A stretch of DNA of 64,000 bases, taken from positions 186,001 to 250,000 of the forward strand of contig NZ_JBBYXK010000001.1 in NCBI RefSeq assembly GCF_039655875.1, written 5' to 3'. Of the stretch, positions 38,697-46,996 are shown in pieces; the stretch's first letter is position 1; each line of letters begins with the position of its first letter. The position numbers were made by a program, and so were the translations under genes. The notes under the pieces are model-generated. The model saw only the letters and a program-made list of their open reading frames with translations. It ran no database searches and was not told the origin of the DNA. The stretch is from Emcibacter sp. SYSU 3D8 (GTDB taxonomy: Bacteria; Pseudomonadota; Alphaproteobacteria; SMXS01).

Positions 38697-40571
38697 ATGG
38701 CTGAAGCGAAACGATCCGGGCCGGGCGAGGGGACGCCGTCGCAGACCTGGCGGGAGCGGGTCGGCGCGCTGCGCAACCTGCCGCCATTTCTTGCGCTTGT
38801 CTGGCGCACCAGCCCGGGGCTGACAACCGCAACCCTGTCCCTGCGGCTGGTCCGCGCGCTGCTGCCGGTGATCGCGCTCTATGTCGCCAAGCTGATCATC
38901 GACGAGGTGGTGTTCCTCACGCGGCTTCCCGAGGCAGCGCCCGGCCTGCAGGAATGGCTGGATAGCGGCTTGCTCAGCAGGCTGGGTTGGCTGGTTGCCC
39001 TCGAATTCGGCCTGGCGGTCGTGGCTGACCTGCTTGGCCGGCTGGTGGCGTTGCTCGATGGATTGCTATCCGAACGCTTCAGCAACGAGACCAGCATCCG
39101 TCTGATGCAGCATGCCGCCACGCTCGATCTGAAGGATTTCGAGGACAGCGAGTTGCAGGACCAGCTGGACCGGGCCCGGCGGCAGGCGGCCGGCCGCATG
39201 TCGCTGATGAGCATGATGTTCGCGCAGGCGCAGGATGTGGTGACGGTCGTCAGCTTCGCCGCCGGGTTGATGGTCTATGCGCCCTGGCTGATCCTGTTGC
39301 TCCTGGCGGCCCTGGTACCCGCGTTCATCGGCGAGGCCCATTTCAACGCCCAGAGCTATGCGCTGGCCTTCACCCGCACGCCCGAGCGCCGCGAACTCGA
39401 TTACGTACGCCAGACCGGGGCCAGCGTGGACACCGCCAAGGAAGTGAAGATCTTCGGCCTGAATGCGTTCCTGATCGAGCGCTACCGCAAATTGTCAGGC
39501 GACATCTACCAGGCCAACAAGCTGCTCGCGGTCCGGCGGGCAGGCTGGGGCGGTGCGCTTACCGCCGTCGGCACGCTGGGCTATTACGCCGCCTACGCCT
39601 ACCTGGTCTGGCAAACGCTGGCCGGCCAGTTCAGCATCGGAGATCTGGTGTTTCTTGCCGGATCGTTCCAGCGATTGCGCGGGCTGCTGGAAGGCCTGCT
39701 GCTGGGCGTGTCCCAGGTGGCGGGACAGGCGCTGTACCTGGACGACCTGTTCGGCTTCTTCCGGATCGAGCCTGAGATTGCGTCTGCGCCCGGCGCATTG
39801 TCATTTCCGAGGCCGATCCTGCAGGGATTCAGTTTCGAGAATGCGGGATTCAGGTATCCGGGAGCGCGCCACTGGGCCGTTCGGCACCTGAGCTTCACCC
39901 TGCGACCGGGCGAAGTGCTGGCGCTGGTCGGCGAGAACGGCGCCGGCAAGACCACGCTCGTGAAGCTGCTCGCCCGGCTCTACGATCCGTCCGAAGGGCG
40001 GATCCTGCTCGATGGACGCGACCTGCGCGACTACGACCTGGACGACCTGCGCGGCAATATCGGCGTTATCTTTCAGGATTTCATGCGCTATCACCTGAGC
40101 GCGGCCGACAACATCGCCATTGGCCGCATCGAGGCGCGCGAGGACCGGGACCGCATCGAGAGGGCCGCGCGCCGCAGCATGGCCGACGACGTGATCCGCC
40201 ATTTACCCGCCGGTTATGACCAGATTCTTGGCAAGCGGTTCCGCACCGGCATCGATCTGTCGGGTGGGGAATGGCAGAAAATCGCGATCGCCCGGGCCTA
40301 TATGCGCGACGCCCAGGTGCTGATCCTGGATGAACCGACGGCGGCGCTCGACGCGCGAGCCGAATTCGAGGTGTTCCAGCGCTTCCGCGACCTGAGCGAG
40401 CAGCGCACCGCGGTGCTGATCAGCCACCGCTTCTCCAGCGTCCGCATGGCCGACCGGATCCTGGTGATGGCAGACGGCCAGATCGAGGCGGCGGGAACCC
40501 ATGAGGAATTGCTCACCGCATCAAGCCGCTATGCGGAGCTGTTCGAACTGCAGGCAGCGGGCTATCGCTAG
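38697..40571 (+). CDS. ABC exporter, fused permease and ATPase
   Basis: A 624-residue half-transporter from ATG 38697; an upstream ATG at 38661 reaches into the divergent promoter gap and is less likely. The membrane domain (to about residue 330) has five to six helices. The ATPase domain has Walker A GENGAGKTT (near 411-419), signature LSGGEWQKIAIA, Walker B VLILDEPTAALD and the H-loop ISHRF. It would act as a dimer exporting a lipid, peptide or small molecule. Its divergence from the amidotransferase/ATP-grasp/LLM genes suggests export of their product, but this is inference. Confidence 0.87.
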   Translation: MAEAKRSGPGEGTPSQTWRERVGALRNLPPFLALVWRTSPGLTTATLSLRLVRALLPVIALYVAKLIIDEVVFLTRLPEAAPGLQEWLDSGLLSRLGWLVALEFGLAVVADLLGRLVALLDGLLSERFSNETSIRLMQHAATLDLKDFEDSELQDQLDRARRQAAGRMSLMSMMFAQAQDVVTVVSFAAGLMVYAPWLILLLLAALVPAFIGEAHFNAQSYALAFTRTPERRELDYVRQTGASVDTAKEVKIFGLNAFLIERYRKLSGDIYQANKLLAVRRAGWGGALTAVGTLGYYAAYAYLVWQTLAGQFSIGDLVFLAGSFQRLRGLLEGLLLGVSQVAGQALYLDDLFGFFRIEPEIASAPGALSFPRPILQGFSFENAGFRYPGARHWAVRHLSFTLRPGEVLALVGENGAGKTTLVKLLARLYDPSEGRILLDGRDLRDYDLDDLRGNIGVIFQDFMRYHLSAADNIAIGRIEAREDRDRIERAARRSMADDVIRHLPAGYDQILGKRFRTGIDLSGGEWQKIAIARAYMRDAQVLILDEPTAALDARAEFEVFQRFRDLSEQRTAVLISHRFSSVRMADRILVMADGQIEAAGTHEELLTASSRYAELFELQAAGYR

Positions 40572-40639
40572 CTATTGGCGGAGGCGCTCGCGGATTGCGC
40601 GTACCCTAGGCGCAATATGGACAGGGACGTGAGCCGCTG

Positions 40640-40669
40640 CCTCCGCGCGCGATCTCGAGCGCGCGGAGG
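40640..40669. terminator. Strong hairpin between convergent ABC and hemerythrin genes
   Basis: A perfect 11-bp GC-rich stem (40640-40650 with 40659-40669) and an eight-base loop, in the 160-base gap between two convergent genes. There is no T-run on either side, so it would be a factor-dependent bidirectional terminator or transcript-end stabiliser. I saw no other feature in the gap. Confidence 0.55.
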
Positions 40670-40731
40670 ACCACGACAAATGCCGCATCCAGGTTAGGGC
40701 CCACGTGTCGGCCCAAGACTGGCATGTGGCG

Positions 40732-41271
40732 TCACGCGGCAACGCTGACCGGCGCGCCCTGTTTCAGCTCATGGCCGGTAAAGCTGCGGGTTTCAGGCGA
40801 GGGCAGGCCGCTGGCCTTGAACTGGCTGGTCAACTCTTCCTTGCGGGCCTGCATCCGCGCGCCCAGGTCGTCAACATCCAGGCCGGCGTCGCGGGCCTGG
40901 GCGAACAACCCTTCCGAGCGCTTTTCTTCTTCCTTCACGTGATGCTTGATCATTTCCGAAAGCACGGTGACCTTGGCGTCATAAAAGTCGTCGTCGGGGT
41001 TGCCGGCCTCGATCTCGGCGATCAGTACCTTGGCGCCGTCATGCTCCACGTAGGATTCGCCGAGCAGGTCCTCTTCGACCTGACCCTTGCAGGCGGGATA
41101 GAATATCTCTTCCTCGATCATGGCGTGAATTGTCAGCTCCATGCAGATCTGCTCGGCGAGCTGACGCTTGCGATCTGTTCCCTTCGCCGCGTCAAACTTG
41201 GCGAACAGGTCCTCGACCTTGCGGTGGTCGGCTTTCAGCAGGGCGATGGCGTCAGGCTGGGTCTTCGGCAC
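40732..41271 (-). CDS. Hemerythrin HHE-domain protein
   Basis: A 179-residue four-helix di-iron protein. I start at GTG 41271, five bases after GGAGAG, rather than at the distal ATG 41388. This gives PKTQPDAIALLKADHRKVED, the usual HHE N-terminus. Candidate ligands are in DHRKVE, IHAMIEEEIFYP, VEHDGAK and IKHHVKEEEK. Single-domain bacterial hemerythrins bind O2 or NO or help repair and store iron. It is convergent with the ABC gene; the upstream spacer to the esterase gene is short. Confidence 0.88.
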   Translation of the reverse strand: MPKTQPDAIALLKADHRKVEDLFAKFDAAKGTDRKRQLAEQICMELTIHAMIEEEIFYPACKGQVEEDLLGESYVEHDGAKVLIAEIEAGNPDDDFYDAKVTVLSEMIKHHVKEEEKRSEGLFAQARDAGLDVDDLGARMQARKEELTSQFKASGLPSPETRSFTGHELKQGAPVSVAA

Positions 41272-41416
41272 GTGGTCTCTCCATGTTGGGGTGCGCTCTG
41301 CATCCACAACGTCGGCCCCCCGGAAACCGTTCCCCCCAAAATCGATGCGCCGCCACGGCAGATCCAGCCATCTCCTTAACGCTGCCAAGGCCCTCGTCGA
41401 GGGGTGTGGAATCCGT

Positions 41417-42361
41417 TCAGCGCGACAGCACCTGGCGCAGGCAGTCCAGCTGGTGGGCGATGGCGCGGCGGCTCACCGGTGCCTCGGGTGCGACCAGGTC
41501 GAAACCATGCGGCGCACCTGGGAAAACGGCAAGGTCGACGCGGATGCCGGCGCCTATCAGACGGTTTGCGTAGGCGACGTCCTCGTCGCGGAACAGGTCC
41601 AGGTCGCCGGCCATGATGTAGGCGGATGGCAGCCCGGTGACGTCCTCGGCCCGGGCCGCGGCAGCATAGCATGACGGCTCGCCTTCCGCTTCCACATACA
41701 TGGACCAGGCGCGCAGCGACACCTCGCGGGTCCAGCAATAGGCGGGCAGGTCCAGGTGGCCGGACGGCGTGTGATGCCGGTCGTCGATCATGGGATAGAT
41801 CAACATCTGATAGAGCAGGGCGGGTCCGCCCCGGTCGCGGTTCATCAGCGCCGCGCCTGCGGCCACGCCGCCGCCGCCGCTTGGACCGCCGAGAATGATC
41901 TTCGCCGGATCGATGCCCATCGGGCCGGCATTGGCCGCGACCCATTCGATCACCGCGCAGGTGTCCAGAACGGCGGCGGGGGAGCGGTGCTCGGGCGCCA
42001 TCCGGTAATCGACCGAGATCACCTTCATCAGCGGCGTGTAACGGAAAACGAAGGGATCGTCGGCCGTGCCCATCACATAGCCGCCGCCATGCACCCAGAT
42101 CATCACCGCGTCTGGAAACTCCGCTCTGTCCGGCGTGTAAATGTGAACCGGAACGTCCGGGTTGCCGGCAAGGCCCGGCACGGTCGAGGCTTCCTCGCGG
42201 CCATCGAAGCCCGGCAGGATCAGCCGCCACGCCACGAGAAGCTCGGCCCAGCGGGCGCGTGCTGCGGTCATATCCGGCCCGATCATGGCCAGTTGCTCGC
42301 CGCGCTCGGGCGTGAAGTTCACGCGAACGTCCGGATCGATCAGGTCCTCGATGGAGGCCAT
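41417..42361 (-). CDS. Alpha/beta hydrolase, HSL-type esterase
   Basis: A 314-residue esterase-lipase from ATG 42361, five bases after GGGGAGA; ATGs ten and seven codons upstream are less likely. The oxyanion-hole motif VHGGGY is present. The nucleophile motif reads GGPSGGGG, where HSL enzymes usually have GDSAGG. The Asp (AGDLDLFRDED) and His (GAPHGFDL) complete the triad. It is predicted to hydrolyse short acyl esters in the cytoplasm. It is on the minus strand after the hemerythrin gene and divergent from the PQQ-cytochrome gene. Confidence 0.87.
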   Translation of the reverse strand: MASIEDLIDPDVRVNFTPERGEQLAMIGPDMTAARARWAELLVAWRLILPGFDGREEASTVPGLAGNPDVPVHIYTPDRAEFPDAVMIWVHGGGYVMGTADDPFVFRYTPLMKVISVDYRMAPEHRSPAAVLDTCAVIEWVAANAGPMGIDPAKIILGGPSGGGGVAAGAALMNRDRGGPALLYQMLIYPMIDDRHHTPSGHLDLPAYCWTREVSLRAWSMYVEAEGEPSCYAAAARAEDVTGLPSAYIMAGDLDLFRDEDVAYANRLIGAGIRVDLAVFPGAPHGFDLVAPEAPVSRRAIAHQLDCLRQVLSR

Positions 42362-42481
42362 GCCGTTCTCCCCATGTAGCATATTCGCCAAGTGTAGCAG
42401 AACCGCCCGCCTTGGCCATGTCCGGGCGTTGCCCTATTATCCCCAGGCGGGCCGACGCCCGCGTGAACGGGGGAGATTCGA

Positions 42482-44389
42482 GTGTCAGTCATCGCTGCCG
42501 GTCGCCTGATGGCGATGCCGCTTCTTTGCCTCATGTTGCTGGCCGGCCCTGGCGCCCAGGCGGCGCCCGAGGCGCCGCGTGCGTTCAGCGATGCCTACCA
42601 GGGCGTGAAATACGAGCTGGATGCGGAAACGGCAAAGCGGGGCGGCGACATCTATGCGGCGACCTGCGGCGCCTGTCATGACAAGGGCCTGAACCGCGCG
42701 CCGCAAAAAGGCATGTTATCGCTGATGACGCCGGAATCCATCCACCGCGCACTCACCGAGGGCGTCATGCGCGCCCAGGCCACGGGCCTGACCGGGCCGG
42801 ACAAGGTGGCGGTTGCCGAATTCATCGCCGGCCGGAAGTTCGGCGACACCGATACCGCTGGCCCGCTGATGTGCGCCGCCGGCACGTCGGTATTCGATTT
42901 CGGCGAGCCGCCGCCTTACGCGGGCTGGGGTCTGACACCTGCCAGCAGCCACGCGATCAGCACCGAGGACGCCGGCATCGACCGTGTAAACCTGGGAAAG
43001 CTGACCCTCAAATGGTCGCTTGCCTTTCCCAACGCCATTCGCGCCCGATCGCAACCGACGCTTGCGGGCGGCGCCATTTTCGTCGGCAGCCATGACGGGA
43101 CGGTGTTTGCGCTCGACCGCGAGACCGGCTGCACTCGCTGGCAGTTCCACGCCTCTGCCGAAGTGCGCACCGGCATCGTGGTGTCGCCGTGGGAGGCCGG
43201 CGACACGACGGCCAGGCCGCTGGTCTATTTTGGTGACCTCATCGGCAATGTTTATGCCGTCGACGCGGTGACCGGCATGCGGATCTGGAAGACCCGCGCC
43301 GATCCGCACGCCAGCGCCACCATCACCGCTGCGCCGGTATTGCATGGCGAGGCGCTGTATGTGGCCGTGTCGTCGCTGGAAGAGGGGAGAAGCAGCAATC
43401 CGACTTACGAGTGCTGCACCTTCAGGGGATCGCTCATTGCCTACGACGCCCGCACCGGCAAGCGGCAATGGCAGACATTCATGACCGAACAACCCGTCCA
43501 GCAGGGCGTCAACGCGGTCGGGGCCAGGCGCTTCGGGCCGTCCGGTGTGGCGCTCTGGAACTCGCCATCGGTCGACGAGAAGCGCGGCCGTCTCTACATC
43601 GCCAGCGGCGACAATTATTCGTCGCCGACCACCGATCTGAGCGATGCGATCGTTGCCTTCGACATGAAGAGCGGCCGGATCGTCTGGTCATTTCAGGCGC
43701 TGGAGGGCGATGCCTGGAACGGCGCCTGCGACAACATCGACAAGACCAATTGTCCCGAAGAGAACGGGCCGGATTACGACTTCGGCGCGGGCACAGTGCT
43801 GGCCACGGCCAGCGACGGCCGCGACTATGTGCTGGCTGGACAGAAGTCAGGCATCCTGTACGCCATCAATCCCGAAACGGGAAAGCTGGTCTGGGAGACC
43901 AAGGTCGGACGGGGCGGCGTGGTCGCGGGTATCCATTTCGGTCTCGCGGCCTGGGGCGACACGGTGTTCGTGCCGGTCAGCGACGCGCCAGACGGCCGCA
44001 CCTATGGCGAAGCGGCCCGTCCGGGCGTCTACGCCCTGGACATCAAGACCGGCAATTACCTGTGGAAGGCGCCGGCGGTGGACATCTGCAACGGCAAGCC
44101 GTTCTGCCATCCCGGCTATGGCGGTACCATCACCGCGACGCCCGAGTTGCTGTTCGCCGGTTCCAATGACGGCCACCTGCGCGCCTTCGATACGAAAAGC
44201 GGCAAGATCCTTTGGGATTACGACACGGTACGCGACTTCGAGTCGGTCAACGGCGCGCCGGCGCGGGGCGGATCCATGGGGGGCGGCGCCGGGCCGATCA
44301 TCTGGCGCGGCTCGCTGATCATGAATTCGGGCTATGGATTCGTGGGCGCCATGGGCGGGAATGTGCTCATGGTGTTTACGGTCGACTAG
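42482..44389 (+). CDS. Quinohemoprotein dehydrogenase: cytochrome c fused to PQQ propeller
   Basis: A 635-residue exported protein from GTG 42482, six bases after GGGGGAG. A signal peptide (MPLLCLMLLAGPGAQA) is followed by a cytochrome c domain with CGACH (about residues 60-64), then a PQQ beta-propeller (from about 155) with repeats such as GTVFALDRETGCTRWQF and GNVYAVDAVTGMRIWKT. A vicinal Cys pair (ECCTFRG) resembles the PQQ-contacting disulfide. N-terminal cytochrome with a C-terminal propeller is the layout of polyvinyl-alcohol-dehydrogenase-like enzymes; alcohol dehydrogenases of the QH-ADH type have the reverse order. Substrate unknown. Confidence 0.85.
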   Translation: MSVIAAGRLMAMPLLCLMLLAGPGAQAAPEAPRAFSDAYQGVKYELDAETAKRGGDIYAATCGACHDKGLNRAPQKGMLSLMTPESIHRALTEGVMRAQATGLTGPDKVAVAEFIAGRKFGDTDTAGPLMCAAGTSVFDFGEPPPYAGWGLTPASSHAISTEDAGIDRVNLGKLTLKWSLAFPNAIRARSQPTLAGGAIFVGSHDGTVFALDRETGCTRWQFHASAEVRTGIVVSPWEAGDTTARPLVYFGDLIGNVYAVDAVTGMRIWKTRADPHASATITAAPVLHGEALYVAVSSLEEGRSSNPTYECCTFRGSLIAYDARTGKRQWQTFMTEQPVQQGVNAVGARRFGPSGVALWNSPSVDEKRGRLYIASGDNYSSPTTDLSDAIVAFDMKSGRIVWSFQALEGDAWNGACDNIDKTNCPEENGPDYDFGAGTVLATASDGRDYVLAGQKSGILYAINPETGKLVWETKVGRGGVVAGIHFGLAAWGDTVFVPVSDAPDGRTYGEAARPGVYALDIKTGNYLWKAPAVDICNGKPFCHPGYGGTITATPELLFAGSNDGHLRAFDTKSGKILWDYDTVRDFESVNGAPARGGSMGGGAGPIIWRGSLIMNSGYGFVGAMGGNVLMVFTVD

Positions 44390-44398
44390 CGGACAGCC

Positions 44399-44647
44399 TC
44401 AGCCCGTTACGCGCAGACCGGCCAGTTTGCGGTCGAGGGCGCTGGCGTCGCGCCTTAGCGGTCCGGACTGGTCGCGCAGCTTGTCACGCATCTGCCGGCG
44501 CATGGCCAGTTTGTCCGTGGCCTGCTTCGGCAGCATATCCATGGTGATGACGCCCCGTGCGACCAGGACGTCGATGAGATCCTCGAGAACGCGGATAAAA
44601 TCCTTGTCCTGCTCATCCATGATCCTGTCGATAATCGGTGTTGACAT
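44399..44647 (-). CDS. Small hypothetical protein, 82 residues
   Basis: From ATG 44647 (STPIIDRIMDEQDKDFIRVL); a longer frame to 44749 lacks a better start. The protein is acidic then strongly basic (KLAMRRQMRDKLRDQSGPLR), all-helical by eye, with no membrane segment. I recognise no family. The regular heptad-like pattern in the second half suggests a coiled coil. It is convergent with the PQQ-cytochrome gene (9 bases), and its upstream gap is AT-rich. Confidence 0.55.
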   Translation of the reverse strand: MSTPIIDRIMDEQDKDFIRVLEDLIDVLVARGVITMDMLPKQATDKLAMRRQMRDKLRDQSGPLRRDASALDRKLAGLRVTG

Positions 44648-44989
44648 ATTCAGCCCCGCGCTTTGCTGCGTGGATCCGCTCGCCCCCATGAACGTGGAGA
44701 CCCGCGCAGCGACAATAATGTTGGCATCTTTCGAATATCCATTTCGCACCGCTCAGGCAAGTTAACTGATGTTAAGTTTTGTAACAATCGATTGATAAAA
44801 ATAGAAATAGTAGGCCGCATCTTCGGCTGGAGATACTCTTCACGACAAATCAGGTCACGATAAACACAGAATTTAAGTAATTATTTTGTTAAAATTTTCG
44901 ACATATTTAAATTACTGCCGCTGTCCAGGCCCGGAACTGTCGGGGGCGCAGGGGCGTTGGCAAGGCACACCCCAGATTGGAGAGGCGCT
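44648..44989. other. AT-rich intergenic region between two small genes
   Basis: About 340 bases without a gene I can support, and noticeably AT-rich from about 44750 to 44925 in an otherwise GC-rich window. A promoter-like pair, TTGTTA (44886-44891) and TAAATT (44908-44913) with a 16-base spacer, points toward the small gene at 44990. The other side could drive the 82-residue gene on the minus strand. No open frame of note, repeat or tRNA is visible here. Confidence 0.6.
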
Positions 44990-45172
44990 ATGTTGTATAC
45001 CGTGGGCTACCGGATCGATGAGACGTCGGAGCATGTGACCATCGAGGCCGAAGATGCGCTTGAAGCCGCCAAATTCGTGAAGTCCGAAAACCCCAAAGCG
45101 TCGATCACGTATTCACGCCCCGCAAACTACGACGAGCGCGGCGCGGAAGATGCCGCGGCGTCAGGCCCGTGA
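44990..45172 (+). CDS. Small hypothetical protein, 60 residues
   Basis: From ATG 44990, four bases after GGAGAGG (44979-44985). The sequence LYTVGYRIDETSEHVTIEAE followed by DALEAAKFVKSENPKASITY looks like a compact beta-alpha-beta unit, without signal or membrane helix. I do not recognise a family. The good ribosome-binding site and candidate promoter upstream favour a real gene. It ends 50 bases before tRNA-Lys, which is on the other strand. Confidence 0.55.
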   Translation: MLYTVGYRIDETSEHVTIEAEDALEAAKFVKSENPKASITYSRPANYDERGAEDAAASGP

Positions 45173-45222
45173 CCGACACGGCCGCTTGAGACATCTGCCG
45201 TCTGGCAGTACCGGGGATTGTT

Positions 45223-45298
45223 TGGTGAGCCCGTCGGGGTTCGAACCCGAGACCCTCTGATTAAAAGTCAGATGCTCTACCAGCTGAGCTACAGGCTC
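45223..45298 (-). tRNA. tRNA-Lys (UUU anticodon)
   Basis: A 76-base gene with encoded CCA (45225-45223). The acceptor stem GAGCCTG pairs with CGGGCTC (one G-U). The D arm begins GCTCAGC, the anticodon loop reads CTTTTAA (anticodon TTT), and the T arm contains GGTTCGAACCC. It decodes AAA and AAG lysine codons. Found by eye from arm pairing. Confidence 0.96.
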
Positions 45299-45486
45299 CC
45301 AAAAACGCGCGGACCATACGGTTGGCGCGGGGGGCGGTCAATCCCCGTCTGAACCCCGCATTTCAAATGAGACGGTTCTCAGCGTCCCGGTTGTCTCTGG
45401 ATGCCGGCTGAACTAGGGTTTTCCTGTGTTCCTGGGGAGCGCGCGTCCGATGGGCGGTCGCGGCGTCACATGCGGAGAACCGGATC

Positions 45487-46275
45487 ATGAAGCAGCTGCA
45501 GGACAAGGTCGCCATCGTTACCGGTGCGGGCCGGGGCATCGGCCGGGCCATCGCCATGGCCTATGCGAAGGAAGGCGCCAAGGTCGCCGTGGCGTCGCGC
45601 ACACCGTCGACGGTCGAGGCTGTCGCCAGGGAGATCAAGGATGCGGGCGGCGAGGCGATCGGCATCGCCTGCGACGTCGGCCAGCGCGACCAGGTATTCG
45701 CGGCCGTCGACCAGACCGTGAAGGCATTCGGCACCGTCCACATCCTGGTCAACAACGCCCAGGGCTTCGGCACCGAGAGCGATCCCCAGCCGTCGACCGT
45801 GTTCATTGCCATGGAAGACACCAACGAGGACGAGTGGGAATACACCTTCCGCACCGGCGCCACGGCCTCGCTGTGGTTCATGAAGGCGGTGTTCCCGCAC
45901 ATGAAGGCGCAGCAATACGGCAAGATCATCAACTTCGCCTCCAGCTCGGGCCAGATGGGGTTCCCGGGCAACACCTGCTACAACGCCACCAAAGAGGCCA
46001 TCCGCGCGCTGACGCGGACAGCGGCCAACGAGTGGGGCCAGTACGGCATCACCGTCAACACCATCAACCCCGCGCTCGAGACCCGCGCATTCGACGCCTG
46101 GAAGTCCGCCCGGCCTGAATTCGTCGAGGCACTGAAGGAGCGCATCCCCATGCGCCGTCTGGGCGATCCCGATGTGGACGCCGGACCGATCGCCGTGTTC
46201 CTTGCGAGTCCGGGCTCGGATTACATGACCGGCTCGACCTTCATGCTGGAAGGCGGCATGCACACGTTACCGTGA
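45487..46275 (+). CDS. Short-chain dehydrogenase/reductase
   Basis: A 262-residue classical SDR: TGAGRGIG (residues 12-19), NNAQG in place of the usual NNAG, catalytic Ser in NFASSSGQ, YNATK with Tyr and Lys, and C-terminal GSTFMLEGGM. ASRTPSTVEAVAREIKDAGG after beta-2 hints at NADP(H) preference (Ser-Arg). The loop GTESDPQPSTVFIAMEDTNE is longer than in most fatty-acid-type SDRs. Substrate unknown. It is a stand-alone gene after tRNA-Lys. Confidence 0.85.
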   Translation: MKQLQDKVAIVTGAGRGIGRAIAMAYAKEGAKVAVASRTPSTVEAVAREIKDAGGEAIGIACDVGQRDQVFAAVDQTVKAFGTVHILVNNAQGFGTESDPQPSTVFIAMEDTNEDEWEYTFRTGATASLWFMKAVFPHMKAQQYGKIINFASSSGQMGFPGNTCYNATKEAIRALTRTAANEWGQYGITVNTINPALETRAFDAWKSARPEFVEALKERIPMRRLGDPDVDAGPIAVFLASPGSDYMTGSTFMLEGGMHTLP

Positions 46276-46380
46276 GCCGCAGCCGAACCCGATAAATTAC
46301 CGTCAGCCCTGCTTGCGAAACATCGCGGGCGCGCAATATCCCATCTATCGCCGATTCCGGCGAGTTGGGAGAGATGAACC

Positions 46381-46875
46381 ATGACCATTCGCACTCTGGC
46401 GGCGGCCTCGCTGGCTGTGATGCTGCTGTCGACGGGCGCCCATGCGGCCGGATATCTCAAGATTGGAGACATCAAGGGCGAGGCGACCGACAAGGGACAG
46501 ATCGAAATCCAGTCGTTCTCGTGGGGCGCGAGCAATGCCGCGGCGTCCGGCGCCAGCGGCATGAACGCTGGACGCGTGGCGGCGTCGCCTCCCGCCGGCC
46601 CTGGCCGCGTCACGGTCACCACGGCCGGCGCCGCGGCCTGTGCCAAGGGAAAGCATTTCCCGACGGCGGTCCTGACGGCCCGCACCGGCAGCTACACCCT
46701 GGAAGACGTCACTGTGTCGGCCTGCGATGTCCACGGTGACCCGCATGTGATGGAAATGAGCTACGGCAAGGCCTCCTACAGCGATCTCTCGATCACTTCC
46801 GCGCCGTCCAGCAAGCGGACAATGGCGCCCGCATCGTCGTCGGAGATGTCGACCGGACCTGCCGCGCCGCGCTGA
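46381..46875 (+). CDS. Secreted Hcp-like protein
   Basis: A 164-residue protein preceded by GGGAGAG, with a signal peptide (TIRTLAAASLAVMLLSTGAH then AA). The mature start YLKIGDIKGEATDKGQIEIQ followed by SFSWG matches the N-terminal hallmark of Hcp, the tube protein of type VI secretion. Cytoplasmic Hcp does not carry a signal peptide, and no other type VI gene is in the window. The C-terminal half (AACAKGKHFPTAVLTA, YTLEDVTVSACD) keeps part of the barrel. Probably a stand-alone exported Hcp-family protein of unknown role. Confidence 0.65.
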   Translation: MTIRTLAAASLAVMLLSTGAHAAGYLKIGDIKGEATDKGQIEIQSFSWGASNAAASGASGMNAGRVAASPPAGPGRVTVTTAGAAACAKGKHFPTAVLTARTGSYTLEDVTVSACDVHGDPHVMEMSYGKASYSDLSITSAPSSKRTMAPASSSEMSTGPAAPR

Positions 46876-46996
46876 CGGCTGTGGTTTCCAACAGGCTCCG
46901 GTGCGGACCGGGGCCTGTTCCCCTTACGGCGATGCACAAAGATTGCGGTCATCCTCACTTGCTGGTCTGATCAGCCGGCAAACGGGGAGGGGAACC

